Assembly: GCA_038200435.1 (NCBI GenBank) | Contig: JBBPXY010000081.1 | Span: forward strand, 1 to 28,196 | From: JBBPXY01 sp038200435 | GTDB lineage: Bacteria > Actinomycetota > Thermoleophilia > Solirubrobacterales > Solirubrobacteraceae | Length of the DNA stretch: 28,196 nucleotides | Reading direction: 5' to 3' | Shown here: positions 14,304 through 20,933 of the stretch, piece by piece | How positions within the stretch are numbered: position 1 is the first letter of the stretch | Layout: every line of letters begins with the position of its first letter | Notes under the pieces: model-generated | Databases searched by the model: none | What the model was told of the DNA's origin: nothing | What the model saw: the letters and a program-made list of their open reading frames with translations, nothing else | Made by a program: the position numbers and the translations under genes

Positions 14304-14623
14304 GCGCGGGCGGCAAGAACTTCGAGGCGATCGTCAAGGCGAAGGCCGCACACAACTCAGGGTGCCCGTTCCCCCCGCACACAGTGCGGATGAGCCCCTA
14401 CGAGATCGACCGTATGGGCTGGGAGGAGGGCGACGTGATCGCCGGCCTCACGCTCGAAGCCGATCCCAAGCTCGGCACGGGAGCCTTCCGGCTCATCTGC
14501 GACGGGATGGAGCCGCCCGAGCTCGAGGAGCAAGAGGAGACGGAGATCGCCGGCCCGGTGGAGCCGCTGATCGTCCCGGTTGGCCCGGGGCGCCGCGAAG
14601 GCGACCCCTACACCGCGCGCTAG
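14300..14623 (+). CDS. Conserved hypothetical protein, fourth gene of the flavoprotein operon
   Basis: A 107-residue soluble protein. Residues 1-70 form a compact block with PFPPHTVRMSPYEIDRMGW, then EEGDVIAGLTLEADPKLGTG and FRLICDG; residues 71-107 are acidic then Gly/Pro/Arg-rich and probably disordered. I do not recognise a named domain. The ATG overlaps the preceding stop (ATGA), so it is translationally coupled to the PanE-like reductase. Its stop shares a CTAG with the convergent lipase gene. A small regulatory or structural partner for the operon is possible but unproven. Confidence 0.7.
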   Translation: MSAGGKNFEAIVKAKAAHNSGCPFPPHTVRMSPYEIDRMGWEEGDVIAGLTLEADPKLGTGAFRLICDGMEPPELEEQEETEIAGPVEPLIVPVGPGRREGDPYTAR

Positions 14624-15789
14624 CGTCCGAGGCCGAAGTAGCGCGCGGCGCCGATGCGGCGCCCGACGACGTCACGGCCGACGGCCACCACCACATAGCG
14701 AGAGCGTGCGCGCAGCGCGTGCGCCAGCCGTACGCTCACGACCTTGCTGCTCGTCAGGCTGAAGCGGCCGGACCGACCGAGCACCGGTCCATGTGTCGAG
14801 CCGCTGTGGATCGTCACGACGACGTCGTGAAGGCCCTGCCGGTTGGAGAGCACGTGTACCGCCAGCCGGTGATTGCGAGTGCGGCTCGCCGAGCCGCCCA
14901 GGTGCGCGATGCCGAGACGCCCTCGCGGTGCGGTCGAGTTCGAGTCGGGGAACGTGGAGAGGGCGGCGCCCGAGCAATCGGGCTTGTAGGCGGCGTCGAT
15001 CGGGCCCGCACGGCCGAGCGCGCGCAGCGCGTACTGGATGGCGACCTTGTCGTAGATGATCCCGTTGTGCTCGGTGGTGTCGGTCGGGCATGCGTCCTGC
15101 AGCAGCCGGTTGGCCACGCGCCCGTTCGTCCCCGCGGTGGGAAGGAACTCGCTCTGGTAGGGCGTCACGACCTCGTCCTTGTTGGTCTCGATCACCGAGT
15201 AGGACACCGGCGGTGGCGTCTGGTCGCCCGCGTTCAGGTGCTTCATGAAGTCCGAGCCCGCCGCCTGCTGCACGCACGCCGGGCAGAAGCTGCCGCCGAA
15301 AGGCGCGGCCGGGTTAGTCGTGCCGTGGCTCGAGGGCGAAAGCCCGACGAGGTCGTCGATCTTCGCCGCGCCGCCGAGGAACTTGGCGTAGTAGCGAGGC
15401 ATCATCCCGCCCTGGGAGTGGCCGACGATCGAGACCTTCCGCGCGTGCGTCGCGCTCAGCACATGGTTTATGAAGGTCTGCAGCTGGCGCGCGGACTTGG
15501 GGATGTCGCCGACGCCGTTGATGCCCTTCTGCGGGCTGTTGCCGTAGTCGAGCGCGAAAACGCAGTAGCCGAGGCGCTCGAGCGCGGGGGCAACGGAGTT
15601 CCACGAGACACTCATGTTCCCGAAGGTCCCGTGAACGAGCACCACCGGGTAGGGGTGCCGGGTCGGGGGGTTGCACGAGAAGTTGTTGGCTCCGGGAGGC
15701 GGATCACCCTGCGGCGGAAGGGGCTCGGCGGCGCCGGCGGTTGCCGTCAGGCAACCGAGCAGCAGCGATGTCATGAGCGCGGCGCGCAT
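14620..15789 (-). CDS. Secreted triacylglycerol lipase/esterase (alpha/beta hydrolase)
   Basis: A 389-residue predicted exported lipase. The signal peptide is about residues 1-20 (hydrophobic core then ATAGA-AE). The hydrolase domain shows PVVLVHGTFGN at 48-58 (oxyanion hole), CVFALDYGNSP, and the nucleophile elbow GHSQGG at 123-128 (Ser125), with a cap-like region containing paired cysteines (FCPAC). This matches actinobacterial class-2-type lipases. The last 110 residues form a separate beta-rich, Arg-rich domain of unknown role, perhaps for substrate or wall binding. The ATG at 15789 is preferred: AGGGG precedes it and it begins the signal peptide directly; an upstream GTG at 15843 adds 18 Arg-rich residues. 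It may be transcribed with the upstream genes or from TACCTT at 15810-15805. Confidence 0.88.
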   Translation of the reverse strand: MRAALMTSLLLGCLTATAGAAEPLPPQGDPPPGANNFSCNPPTRHPYPVVLVHGTFGNMSVSWNSVAPALERLGYCVFALDYGNSPQKGINGVGDIPKSARQLQTFINHVLSATHARKVSIVGHSQGGMMPRYYAKFLGGAAKIDDLVGLSPSSHGTTNPAAPFGGSFCPACVQQAAGSDFMKHLNAGDQTPPPVSYSVIETNKDEVVTPYQSEFLPTAGTNGRVANRLLQDACPTDTTEHNGIIYDKVAIQYALRALGRAGPIDAAYKPDCSGAALSTFPDSNSTAPRGRLGIAHLGGSASRTRNHRLAVHVLSNRQGLHDVVVTIHSGSTHGPVLGRSGRFSLTSSKVVSVRLAHALRARSRYVVVAVGRDVVGRRIGAARYFGLGR

Positions 15790-15804
15790 TCCCCTCACAC
15801 GATC

Positions 15805-15810
15805 AAGGTA
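15805..15810 (-). promoter_or_regulatory. Candidate -10 box (TACCTT) for the lipase gene
   Basis: On the minus strand TACCTT ends 15 nt before the ATG at 15789, giving a leader of about 9 nt that would just contain the AGGGG site. Confidence 0.35.
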
Positions 15811-15843
15811 CCGGCGGCGGCGAAGAAGTTGCGCAGTTCTCAC

Positions 15844-16422
15844 CTACAGCTGGGAGCGCTCCCGCTCGATCGCGGCGAGTTCGGAGTACCGTCCTTCCGA
15901 CACGTCGCGCCACGGCTCGCCCAGCTCGACCAGCCGCGCGTAGGGGAGCGTCAGCAGAGCGCGCTCGGCCAGCATGCGCTCGATCGCGGGATCGCCGCGT
16001 GCTTCGTCGAGGCCTCGGACCACGGCGTCGCGCTCGCGTATTCGCCGGCGGCGCAACGGTACGTATAAGCCGAGGAGCGGCAGCGTCGGCAGGAGCGTGA
16101 TCGCTAGGCCGACGAGCCACGCGGTTCGCGTGATCTTCCGGTGGGTCTCGCGCCCGCGGCGCTCGACGTCGGCCCCGGCTTTCGAGACCGAGCGGCCGGC
16201 CGACTTGATCCCCCCGCCCACCAGCGGCACGTCGATCGATCCGATCGCGTCGCCCGTTTCGTGCACGGCGTGGCCGATGGCGCGCACGTCGTCGCCGACG
16301 CCTGAGAGTGAAGCGATGCCCTGCCCAGCTTTGAGACCGAGGAACGCGCAGACGAGCACCCAGGCGATCATGGTCAGGTCCACGCGCGAGACGGTGCGCT
16401 GGTTGGAGATCAGGCGGCTCAC
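15844..16422 (-). CDS. Two-TM membrane protein, conserved hypothetical
   Basis: A 192-residue protein with one hydrophobic helix near the N-terminus (MIAWVLVCAFLGLKAGQGI, about 18-36) and a second at about 100-125 (TAWLVGLAITLLPTLPLLGL), separated by a segment with heptad-like polar residues (GDDVRAIGHAVHETGDAIGS). The C-terminal third is soluble, charged and helical (RERDAVVRGLDEARGDPAIE, then LLTLPYARLVELGEPW). No family is recognised. The GTG start overlaps the stop of the Ppx/GppA gene (GTGA), which fixes the start and shows coupling; longer readings upstream only run through that gene. The segment between helices could face outside, the C-terminal region inside. Confidence 0.75.
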   Translation of the reverse strand: MSRLISNQRTVSRVDLTMIAWVLVCAFLGLKAGQGIASLSGVGDDVRAIGHAVHETGDAIGSIDVPLVGGGIKSAGRSVSKAGADVERRGRETHRKITRTAWLVGLAITLLPTLPLLGLYVPLRRRRIRERDAVVRGLDEARGDPAIERMLAERALLTLPYARLVELGEPWRDVSEGRYSELAAIERERSQL

Positions 16423-17945
16423 GCCGCGACCTCGAGCTCGCGGCGGAAGGCGTGCTCGAACACGTCGGCCTGGCGCCGGGCGCCCCACCGCGCGACGCTC
16501 AGGTCACCCTCTCCGATGAGCTTCAGCTGCACGTGGCCGTTCCGCGCCTGCACTCGCACGTCGCGCACTATCTGCTCTCGGCTGCGTTCGAGCTGCTCGA
16601 CCACGCGCAGCAGCGCCGCGCAGCGCCTGAGCAACGCCTCGTCGCCGTCGCGCATCAGCGGCGAGAGCTCGCCGAAGCCCGGATCGCCCTTGCGGTGGTA
16701 GCGCGCGATCTGCGCCACAAGCGCGACCTCCCGCGGGCTGAACCCTGGCAGCCCCGCGCTGAGGATCAGGTAGCGCGAATGCTTGTGATGGTCGTCGTAG
16801 TCGATCGCCATCCCCACATCGTGGAGCATGGCCGCGGCCCACAGCAGCTGGCGTTCCTCGTCGTCGGCGGAGTGAACTCCGGCTCTTTCCAGCGAGTCCC
16901 AGATGCGCAGCGAGAGATGAGCCACGTGCTCCTGATGGACCAGATCGTCGTGGTACTGCGCGGCGAGGTTGAGGACGCTCGCCTCGCGCACGTCATCGAC
17001 GAGCGGTGGATCGGCGGGAGCGAGGAGGCCCGAGAGAAAGACGCCTTCGCGCAGGCCGGCCTCGGTCACCTCGATGCCGTCGAAGCCGCCGACCTCGAGC
17101 ACGGCGCGCAGCACGGCGGTGCCGGCGAGGATCACCTCGGCTCGTCCGGGCTTCACACCGGGAACACCGCCACGCTTGCGCGCGGGGCGCGAGGCCAGCT
17201 CATCCTCGAGGTCGGTCAGCGCAGCGGAGGTGAGCACGAAGCCCTGCACGCCGGGCGAGGGCAGCCCGGCGCGGCGCTGGGCGGCGCTGGCCAAGTTGCG
17301 CACCGTGCCGCCGAGCCCGACCAGCCGACCGCCCGTCCCCAGTAGCCAGGGAGCGCTCTCGAGCTCGGCGGCGACGTGCTTGCGCAAGGCTTTGAGCTGC
17401 TTCTTCGAAGCCTCCTCGTCGGGGAGGAAGCGTTCGGTCATCCTGATCGCGCCGAGCGGCCAGGACTCGAGCTTCGTGGCCTTGCGCTTCTTCACGCACA
17501 CGGCCTGCATGCTGCCGCCGCCGAGATCGAGGACGACGCCGTCACGCAGCGTCGTGGAGTTGGCCGCGGCGAGGTAGCCGAAGCAGGCCTCCTCCTCGCG
17601 CGAGAGCACCTCGACGTCGAGGCCCGACTCGCGTCGCGCGCGCGTGAGGAACTCGTCGCGGTTGGCGGCGTCGCGGATCGCGCTCGTCGCGACCGCACGC
17701 ACCCGCGTCTTCGGGATGCCCGTCGCGCGGCAGAAGTGCGCGTAGAGCCCGAGCGTCTGCACGGCCCGGTTCATCGCCTTCTCGGAGAGGCGACCCTTGC
17801 TGTCGACACCCGCTCCGATGCGAACGATGTCGTAGATCTCGTCGGTGCGCTTCCACCAACGCCCCGGACGGGAGTCGAAGACGACGAGGCGAAACGAGTT
17901 CGACCCGAGGTCGACGACCGCGACGCGGTCGAGGCGCTCAGCCAC
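16419..17945 (-). CDS. ppx: Ppx/GppA family phosphatase with HD domain
   Basis: A 508-residue protein of the exopolyphosphatase/guanosine pentaphosphatase family. The N-terminal actin-like ATPase folds show VAVVDLGSNSFRLVV (9-23), a Glu-rich LSREEEACFGY at 114-124 (catalytic Glu region), VLDLGGGSMQ at 138-147 and GLGGTVRNLAS at 210-220. The C-terminal part (about 320-508) is an HD-type domain with AAMLHDVGMAIDYDDHHKHS (371-390; HD at 375-376). Family members hydrolyse inorganic polyphosphate or convert pppGpp to ppGpp, thus linking to stringent response. Polyphosphate versus pppGpp preference cannot be decided here. GTG start overlaps the glyoxalase gene by 8 bp; the membrane-protein gene overlaps its stop, so three genes form one unit. 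Confidence 0.93.
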   Translation of the reverse strand: MAERLDRVAVVDLGSNSFRLVVFDSRPGRWWKRTDEIYDIVRIGAGVDSKGRLSEKAMNRAVQTLGLYAHFCRATGIPKTRVRAVATSAIRDAANRDEFLTRARRESGLDVEVLSREEEACFGYLAAANSTTLRDGVVLDLGGGSMQAVCVKKRKATKLESWPLGAIRMTERFLPDEEASKKQLKALRKHVAAELESAPWLLGTGGRLVGLGGTVRNLASAAQRRAGLPSPGVQGFVLTSAALTDLEDELASRPARKRGGVPGVKPGRAEVILAGTAVLRAVLEVGGFDGIEVTEAGLREGVFLSGLLAPADPPLVDDVREASVLNLAAQYHDDLVHQEHVAHLSLRIWDSLERAGVHSADDEERQLLWAAAMLHDVGMAIDYDDHHKHSRYLILSAGLPGFSPREVALVAQIARYHRKGDPGFGELSPLMRDGDEALLRRCAALLRVVEQLERSREQIVRDVRVQARNGHVQLKLIGEGDLSVARWGARRQADVFEHAFRRELEVAA

Positions 17946-18312
17946 CCTTCTCGATCAGCTCGATCCGGTACCCGTCCGGGTCGCGGACGAAGCAGAGCCG
18001 CGAGCCACCTTCGCGCACGGCGTAGGGCGGTTTCTCGGGCTCGATGCCCTTCTCGGCGAGACGCTCGAGCGTCGGGTCGAGCTCCTCGACTGCGACGGCG
18101 ATGTGGTTGTAGCCCGTCCCGAGCTCGTAGGAGTCCACCCCGTGGTTGTAGGTGAGCTCGAGGCGCGCGCCGTCGCCGGGGAGTCCCATGAAGACGTTGA
18201 TCGCCTCGTCACGGATGGGCATCCGCCCGATCTCCTCGAAGCCGAGCGCCTCATAGAAGGCCACGGAGCGGTCGACGTTGGCGATGCGATAACACGTATG
18301 CAGAAGTTCCAT
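17938..18312 (-). CDS. gloA: Lactoylglutathione lyase-like (glyoxalase I) VOC protein
   Basis: A 124-residue vicinal-oxygen-chelate protein, length typical for GloA. It starts MELLHTCYRIANVDRSVAFY; the metal-ligand positions His5, Glu52 (LELTYNHG), His70 (GTGYNHIAV) and Glu118 (YRIELIE) are all present, and YELGTGYNHI and FVRDPDGYRIELIEKGG are signatures of the true glyoxalase I branch. It should convert the hemithioacetal of methylglyoxal and a thiol; actinobacteria usually lack glutathione, so another low-molecular-weight thiol may be the cofactor. The start at 18312 is fixed by homology and a TACGCT box; a longer upstream reading is spurious. It leads the operon with ppx and is divergent from a glyoxalase II-like gene. 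Confidence 0.9.
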   Translation of the reverse strand: MELLHTCYRIANVDRSVAFYEALGFEEIGRMPIRDEAINVFMGLPGDGARLELTYNHGVDSYELGTGYNHIAVAVEELDPTLERLAEKGIEPEKPPYAVREGGSRLCFVRDPDGYRIELIEKGG

Positions 18313-18319
18313 TTCTCGC

Positions 18320-18329
18320 AGCGTACTCT
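18320..18329. promoter_or_regulatory. Bidirectional promoter core: opposed -10 boxes sharing one TA
   Basis: AGCGTACTCT contains TACTCT on the plus strand (18324-18329) and TACGCT on the minus strand (18325-18320), both using the TA at 18324-18325. A 6-nt gap separates the plus box from the ATG at 18336, and 7 nt separate the minus box from the ATG at 18312. Both transcripts are therefore predicted to be leaderless. Confidence 0.6.
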
Positions 18330-18335
18330 GAGCAC

Positions 18336-18554
18336 ATGGCGGAACTCGAGGACGGCGTCTGCGCGGGCTCGCCGCCTGCGATCGGGCCGCACCCGGCGAC
18401 GGGGCGCCCCTCCTTGATCGGGACCCCACACGAAGTCGCGGACGTTGCTCGCGCCCTCGAATCCGAGCCCGCTGATCGGGTCGCCAGCAGGCTCGGACTG
18501 AGCACCCGCCAGCTCGCCCTTGTCGAGGCCGCGGTGGATAGGCTCGACCCATGA
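18336..18554 (+). CDS. Small DUF433-like helix-turn-helix protein
   Basis: A 72-residue protein. The pattern GRPSLIGTPHEVADVARALE, then EPADRVASRLGLSTRQLALV and a final helix, resembles the DUF433 fold (G-P-x-I-x-GT, then a helix-turn-helix ending in L-x-x-x-x-x-x-A). DUF433 proteins are small, often found next to toxins or enzymes, and of uncertain role; a DNA-binding role for this one is inference. Its reality is supported by a TACTCT box exactly 12 nt upstream of the ATG and by an ATGA overlap with the glyoxalase II-like gene. I see no toxin gene beside it, so it may instead regulate the divergent gene pair. Confidence 0.6.
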   Translation: MAELEDGVCAGSPPAIGPHPATGRPSLIGTPHEVADVARALESEPADRVASRLGLSTRQLALVEAAVDRLDP

Positions 18555-19291
18555 TCCTCGAGCGCTCGATGAACGACCAGTTCGTGTCGAACACCTACCT
18601 GATCGCCGATCGCGAAGGCGGCAGCGCGGCGCTGATCGACGCGGGGGGCCCGGTGGCTCCGCTGCTCGCCTACATCGACGAGCACGATCTGAAGCTCACC
18701 CACGTCCTCCTCACCCATCATCACCACGACCACGTGGCGGAGCTCGACCAGGTGCTCGCGCGCCATCCCGGCACGCCGGTGCTGATCCACCCGCTCGAGC
18801 GTGAGCTCGTTCCGGGGCCCACCGGCGACCTCGAGCCGGGTTCAAAGCTCCGGATCGGAGAGCTCGAGGTCGAAGCTCTGCACACCCCGGGTCACACCGC
18901 CGGGATGATCTCGCTGCTGGTCGACGGAAAGGCCGTCTTCACCGGCGACACGCTGTTCAAGGGATCGGTTGGCGGCGTCCGCGCGCCCGGCCACACGACC
19001 TACGCCGACCTGAAGAGCTCGATCATGGACACCCTGCTCACGCTCTCGCCCGACGTGACGATCCATCCGGGCCACACGGAGCCCACGTCCGTCGCCAACG
19101 AGTACGAGAACAACGGCTTCGTGCGCGTGTGGCGCGGCCTCGATCCTGAGGGCTCCGAGCCCTGCACGGCGATGGGCGAGCCCGCCACGCTGGTGCTGCT
19201 GGGCGACGACTACGACGGGGGCCACAAGGCCTGGGTGCGCTGGCCCGACGGGTCAGACGACATCGTGCCGGGCTCGCAGGTCAAGCAGTAG
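18551..19291 (+). CDS. MBL-fold hydrolase, glyoxalase II-like
   Basis: A 246-residue metallo-beta-lactamase-fold hydrolase. The metal-binding motifs are all present: THHHHDH (55-61), HTPGHT (His115), TGDTLF (Asp133) and HPGHT (His175), as in glyoxalase II (hydroxyacylglutathione hydrolase) and related thioesterases. Residues about 195-246 form an extra C-terminal module (ATLVLLGDDYDGGHKAWVRW to VPGSQVK), beta-rich, not found in classical GloB. Start overlaps the DUF433-like stop (ATGA). With glyoxalase I encoded divergently 240 bp away, a methylglyoxal detoxification pair is likely, but sulfur-metabolism MBL enzymes share the same motifs. It probably forms a two-gene unit. Confidence 0.88.
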   Translation: MILERSMNDQFVSNTYLIADREGGSAALIDAGGPVAPLLAYIDEHDLKLTHVLLTHHHHDHVAELDQVLARHPGTPVLIHPLERELVPGPTGDLEPGSKLRIGELEVEALHTPGHTAGMISLLVDGKAVFTGDTLFKGSVGGVRAPGHTTYADLKSSIMDTLLTLSPDVTIHPGHTEPTSVANEYENNGFVRVWRGLDPEGSEPCTAMGEPATLVLLGDDYDGGHKAWVRWPDGSDDIVPGSQVKQ

Positions 19292-19325
19292 CGCGCGGGA
19301 TCGGTCCGCCGGGCAACGGCGGCCG

Positions 19326-19331
19326 TAGCAT
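19326..19331 (+). promoter_or_regulatory. Candidate -10 box (TAGCAT) for the ABC1 kinase gene
   Basis: TAGCAT ends 7 nt before the ATG at 19339, predicting a leaderless transcript (leader 0-1 nt). Confidence 0.5.
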
Positions 19332-19338
19332 GTGAGTC

Positions 19339-20721
19339 ATGGCGCGCGACAAGATCCCCACCTCCCGCGCGCGCCGTACGGCCAAGATCGGCGGCCTGGC
19401 CGCCGGCCAGGCCATGAGGCAGGCCGGCACGCGGGCCACCAACGTCGCCCGCTCGCCCGAGGGGCGCAAGGTCGCCCTCGAGAAGCGCCATATCGAGGCG
19501 GCCGAGCAGATCGTCACCGCCCTGGGGACCATGAAGGGCGCGGCCATGAAGATCGGGCAGGTCATGTCGTTCCTCGACGTGGGCCTCGTGCCCGAGGAGT
19601 ACCGCGAGGAGTTCCAGCAGAAGCTGGCGGCGTTGCGCGACGCGGCCCCGGTCGTCTCCTTCGAGGACATGCGCAAGGTGATCGAGAAGGACCTCGACGA
19701 GCCGATCGAGGACGTCTTCGAGACCTTCCAGGAGGAGCCGATCGCGGCGGCCTCGATCGGGCAGGTCTACCGCGCGACCCTCGACGGTGGCCGGGCGGTG
19801 GCCGTGAAGGTGCAGTACCCGGGGGTCGCCTCGGCCGTGCGCGCCGATATGCAGAACCTGGGGCTGATCCTGCGGCTGATGAAGCGAGTGGCTCCGGGCA
19901 TGGACGTCAAGGCCATCGGCGAGGAGATCCGCGGGCGCATCGGCGAGGAGCTCGACTACGAGCTCGAGGCCCAGAACCAGCGCTCGCTAGCGCGCATCTT
20001 TCGCGGACACCCGTTCATCGTCGTGCCCGACGTGGTGGGCCGGCTCTCGCGCGAGCGGGTGGTGGTCAGCGACTTCGTCGAGGGGAACGGCTTCGACTCG
20101 ATCAAGCTCATGTCGCAGCCCGATCGCAATCGGATCGGCGAGATCGTCTTCCGCTTCTTCTTCGGCTGCCTCTACCGCCACCACCAGTTCTCGGGCGACC
20201 CCCACCCCGGCAACTTCATGCTGCTCGAAGACGGGAAGGTGGCCTTCCTCGACTTCGGCCTCTTCAAGCGGATGACGCCGGGAGCCGTCGAGCTCGAGCT
20301 CCAGTGCCAGCGCGCGGCGATCGCCGGCGAAGGGGAGGAGCTCAAGCGGATCTTCGCCGAGTCGGGCTTCCTCCCTGATCCGGACCGGTTTGAAGCAGAG
20401 CGGCTCATCGCGCACGTGATGGACGCGACCTGGTGGTACACGGAGGATCAGGACCTCGCGCTCAAGCCCGAGATCGCCACGCAGGTGATGATCGACATGT
20501 CGGATCCGCGCTCGCAGTACTTCGATCAGATGCGCCACGAGACGCTGCCCGCCGACCACCTGTTCGGCCGGCGGATGGAGATGCTGACACTCGCGGTGCT
20601 CTCTCAGCTACGGGCGAAGAACAACTGGCACCGCGTCGCGCGCGAATGGATCTACGACGAGGAGCCCGTCACGGAGCTCGGCGAGCAGGAGGCGGAGTTC
20701 TACGCGCGGGCGAGGGTGTGA
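19339..20721 (+). CDS. ABC1/ADCK/UbiB family atypical kinase
   Basis: A 460-residue atypical protein-kinase-like protein. It carries the family-specific KxGQ motif (KIGQ, 71-74), the Ala-rich AAAS loop (136-139) replacing the glycine-rich loop, the ATP-binding Lys157 (VAVKVQYPG), SGDPHPGNFM (catalytic loop, 285-294) and LDFGLF (304-309). Family members (UbiB, Coq8) support isoprenoid quinone synthesis and probably act as ATPases rather than protein kinases. No quinone gene is near, so the target lipid pathway is open; actinobacteria make menaquinone. No transmembrane segment is obvious. The stop is followed by the repeat element between convergent genes. Confidence 0.93.
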   Translation: MARDKIPTSRARRTAKIGGLAAGQAMRQAGTRATNVARSPEGRKVALEKRHIEAAEQIVTALGTMKGAAMKIGQVMSFLDVGLVPEEYREEFQQKLAALRDAAPVVSFEDMRKVIEKDLDEPIEDVFETFQEEPIAAASIGQVYRATLDGGRAVAVKVQYPGVASAVRADMQNLGLILRLMKRVAPGMDVKAIGEEIRGRIGEELDYELEAQNQRSLARIFRGHPFIVVPDVVGRLSRERVVVSDFVEGNGFDSIKLMSQPDRNRIGEIVFRFFFGCLYRHHQFSGDPHPGNFMLLEDGKVAFLDFGLFKRMTPGAVELELQCQRAAIAGEGEELKRIFAESGFLPDPDRFEAERLIAHVMDATWWYTEDQDLALKPEIATQVMIDMSDPRSQYFDQMRHETLPADHLFGRRMEMLTLAVLSQLRAKNNWHRVAREWIYDEEPVTELGEQEAEFYARARV

Positions 20722-20760
20722 GCGGCGGCTGAAGGACCTGGTCTGGGGAGAGGAGCCGGA

Positions 20761-20880
20761 CCGTCGGTTTCTGTCCACGAAGACACCCGGTTCTCTCGTG
20801 TGGACAGGAACCGTCGCATAGCGCATGTTTCTGTCCACGCGCTCTCCGCGCCGAAAGCTGTGGACAGAAACCGTCGAGTT
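20761..20880. repeat. Four-arm inverted-repeat element, copy 2 (about 120 bp)
   Basis: Four arms with consensus GACGGTTTCTGTCCACG form two hairpins: forward at about 20763-20779 with reverse at about 20799-20816, and forward at about 20825-20840 with reverse at about 20857-20876. The second pair includes a perfect 12-bp stem (GTTTCTGTCCAC with GTGGACAGAAAC). Corresponding arms in the copy at 4371-4490 have the same order and 62-bp spacing. It lies between the convergent ABC1 kinase and pyruvate kinase genes and may end transcription from both sides. The rest of 20722-20933 holds no gene. Confidence 0.75.
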
Positions 20881-20933
20881 TGGCCTGGCCTTCCTAGATG
20901 CAGTTGTTCACGCCACAGCCAGCGCCCCGCGCC

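Noticed and set aside
14131..16068. Plus-strand 645-codon frame
   Set aside because: Spans the ends of the reductase and the 107-residue gene, the whole lipase antisense and part of the membrane-protein gene; composition is shadow-like.
18313..18594. N-terminal extension of the glyoxalase I frame
   Set aside because: The VOC fold begins at MELLH; upstream residues are antisense to the DUF433-like gene.
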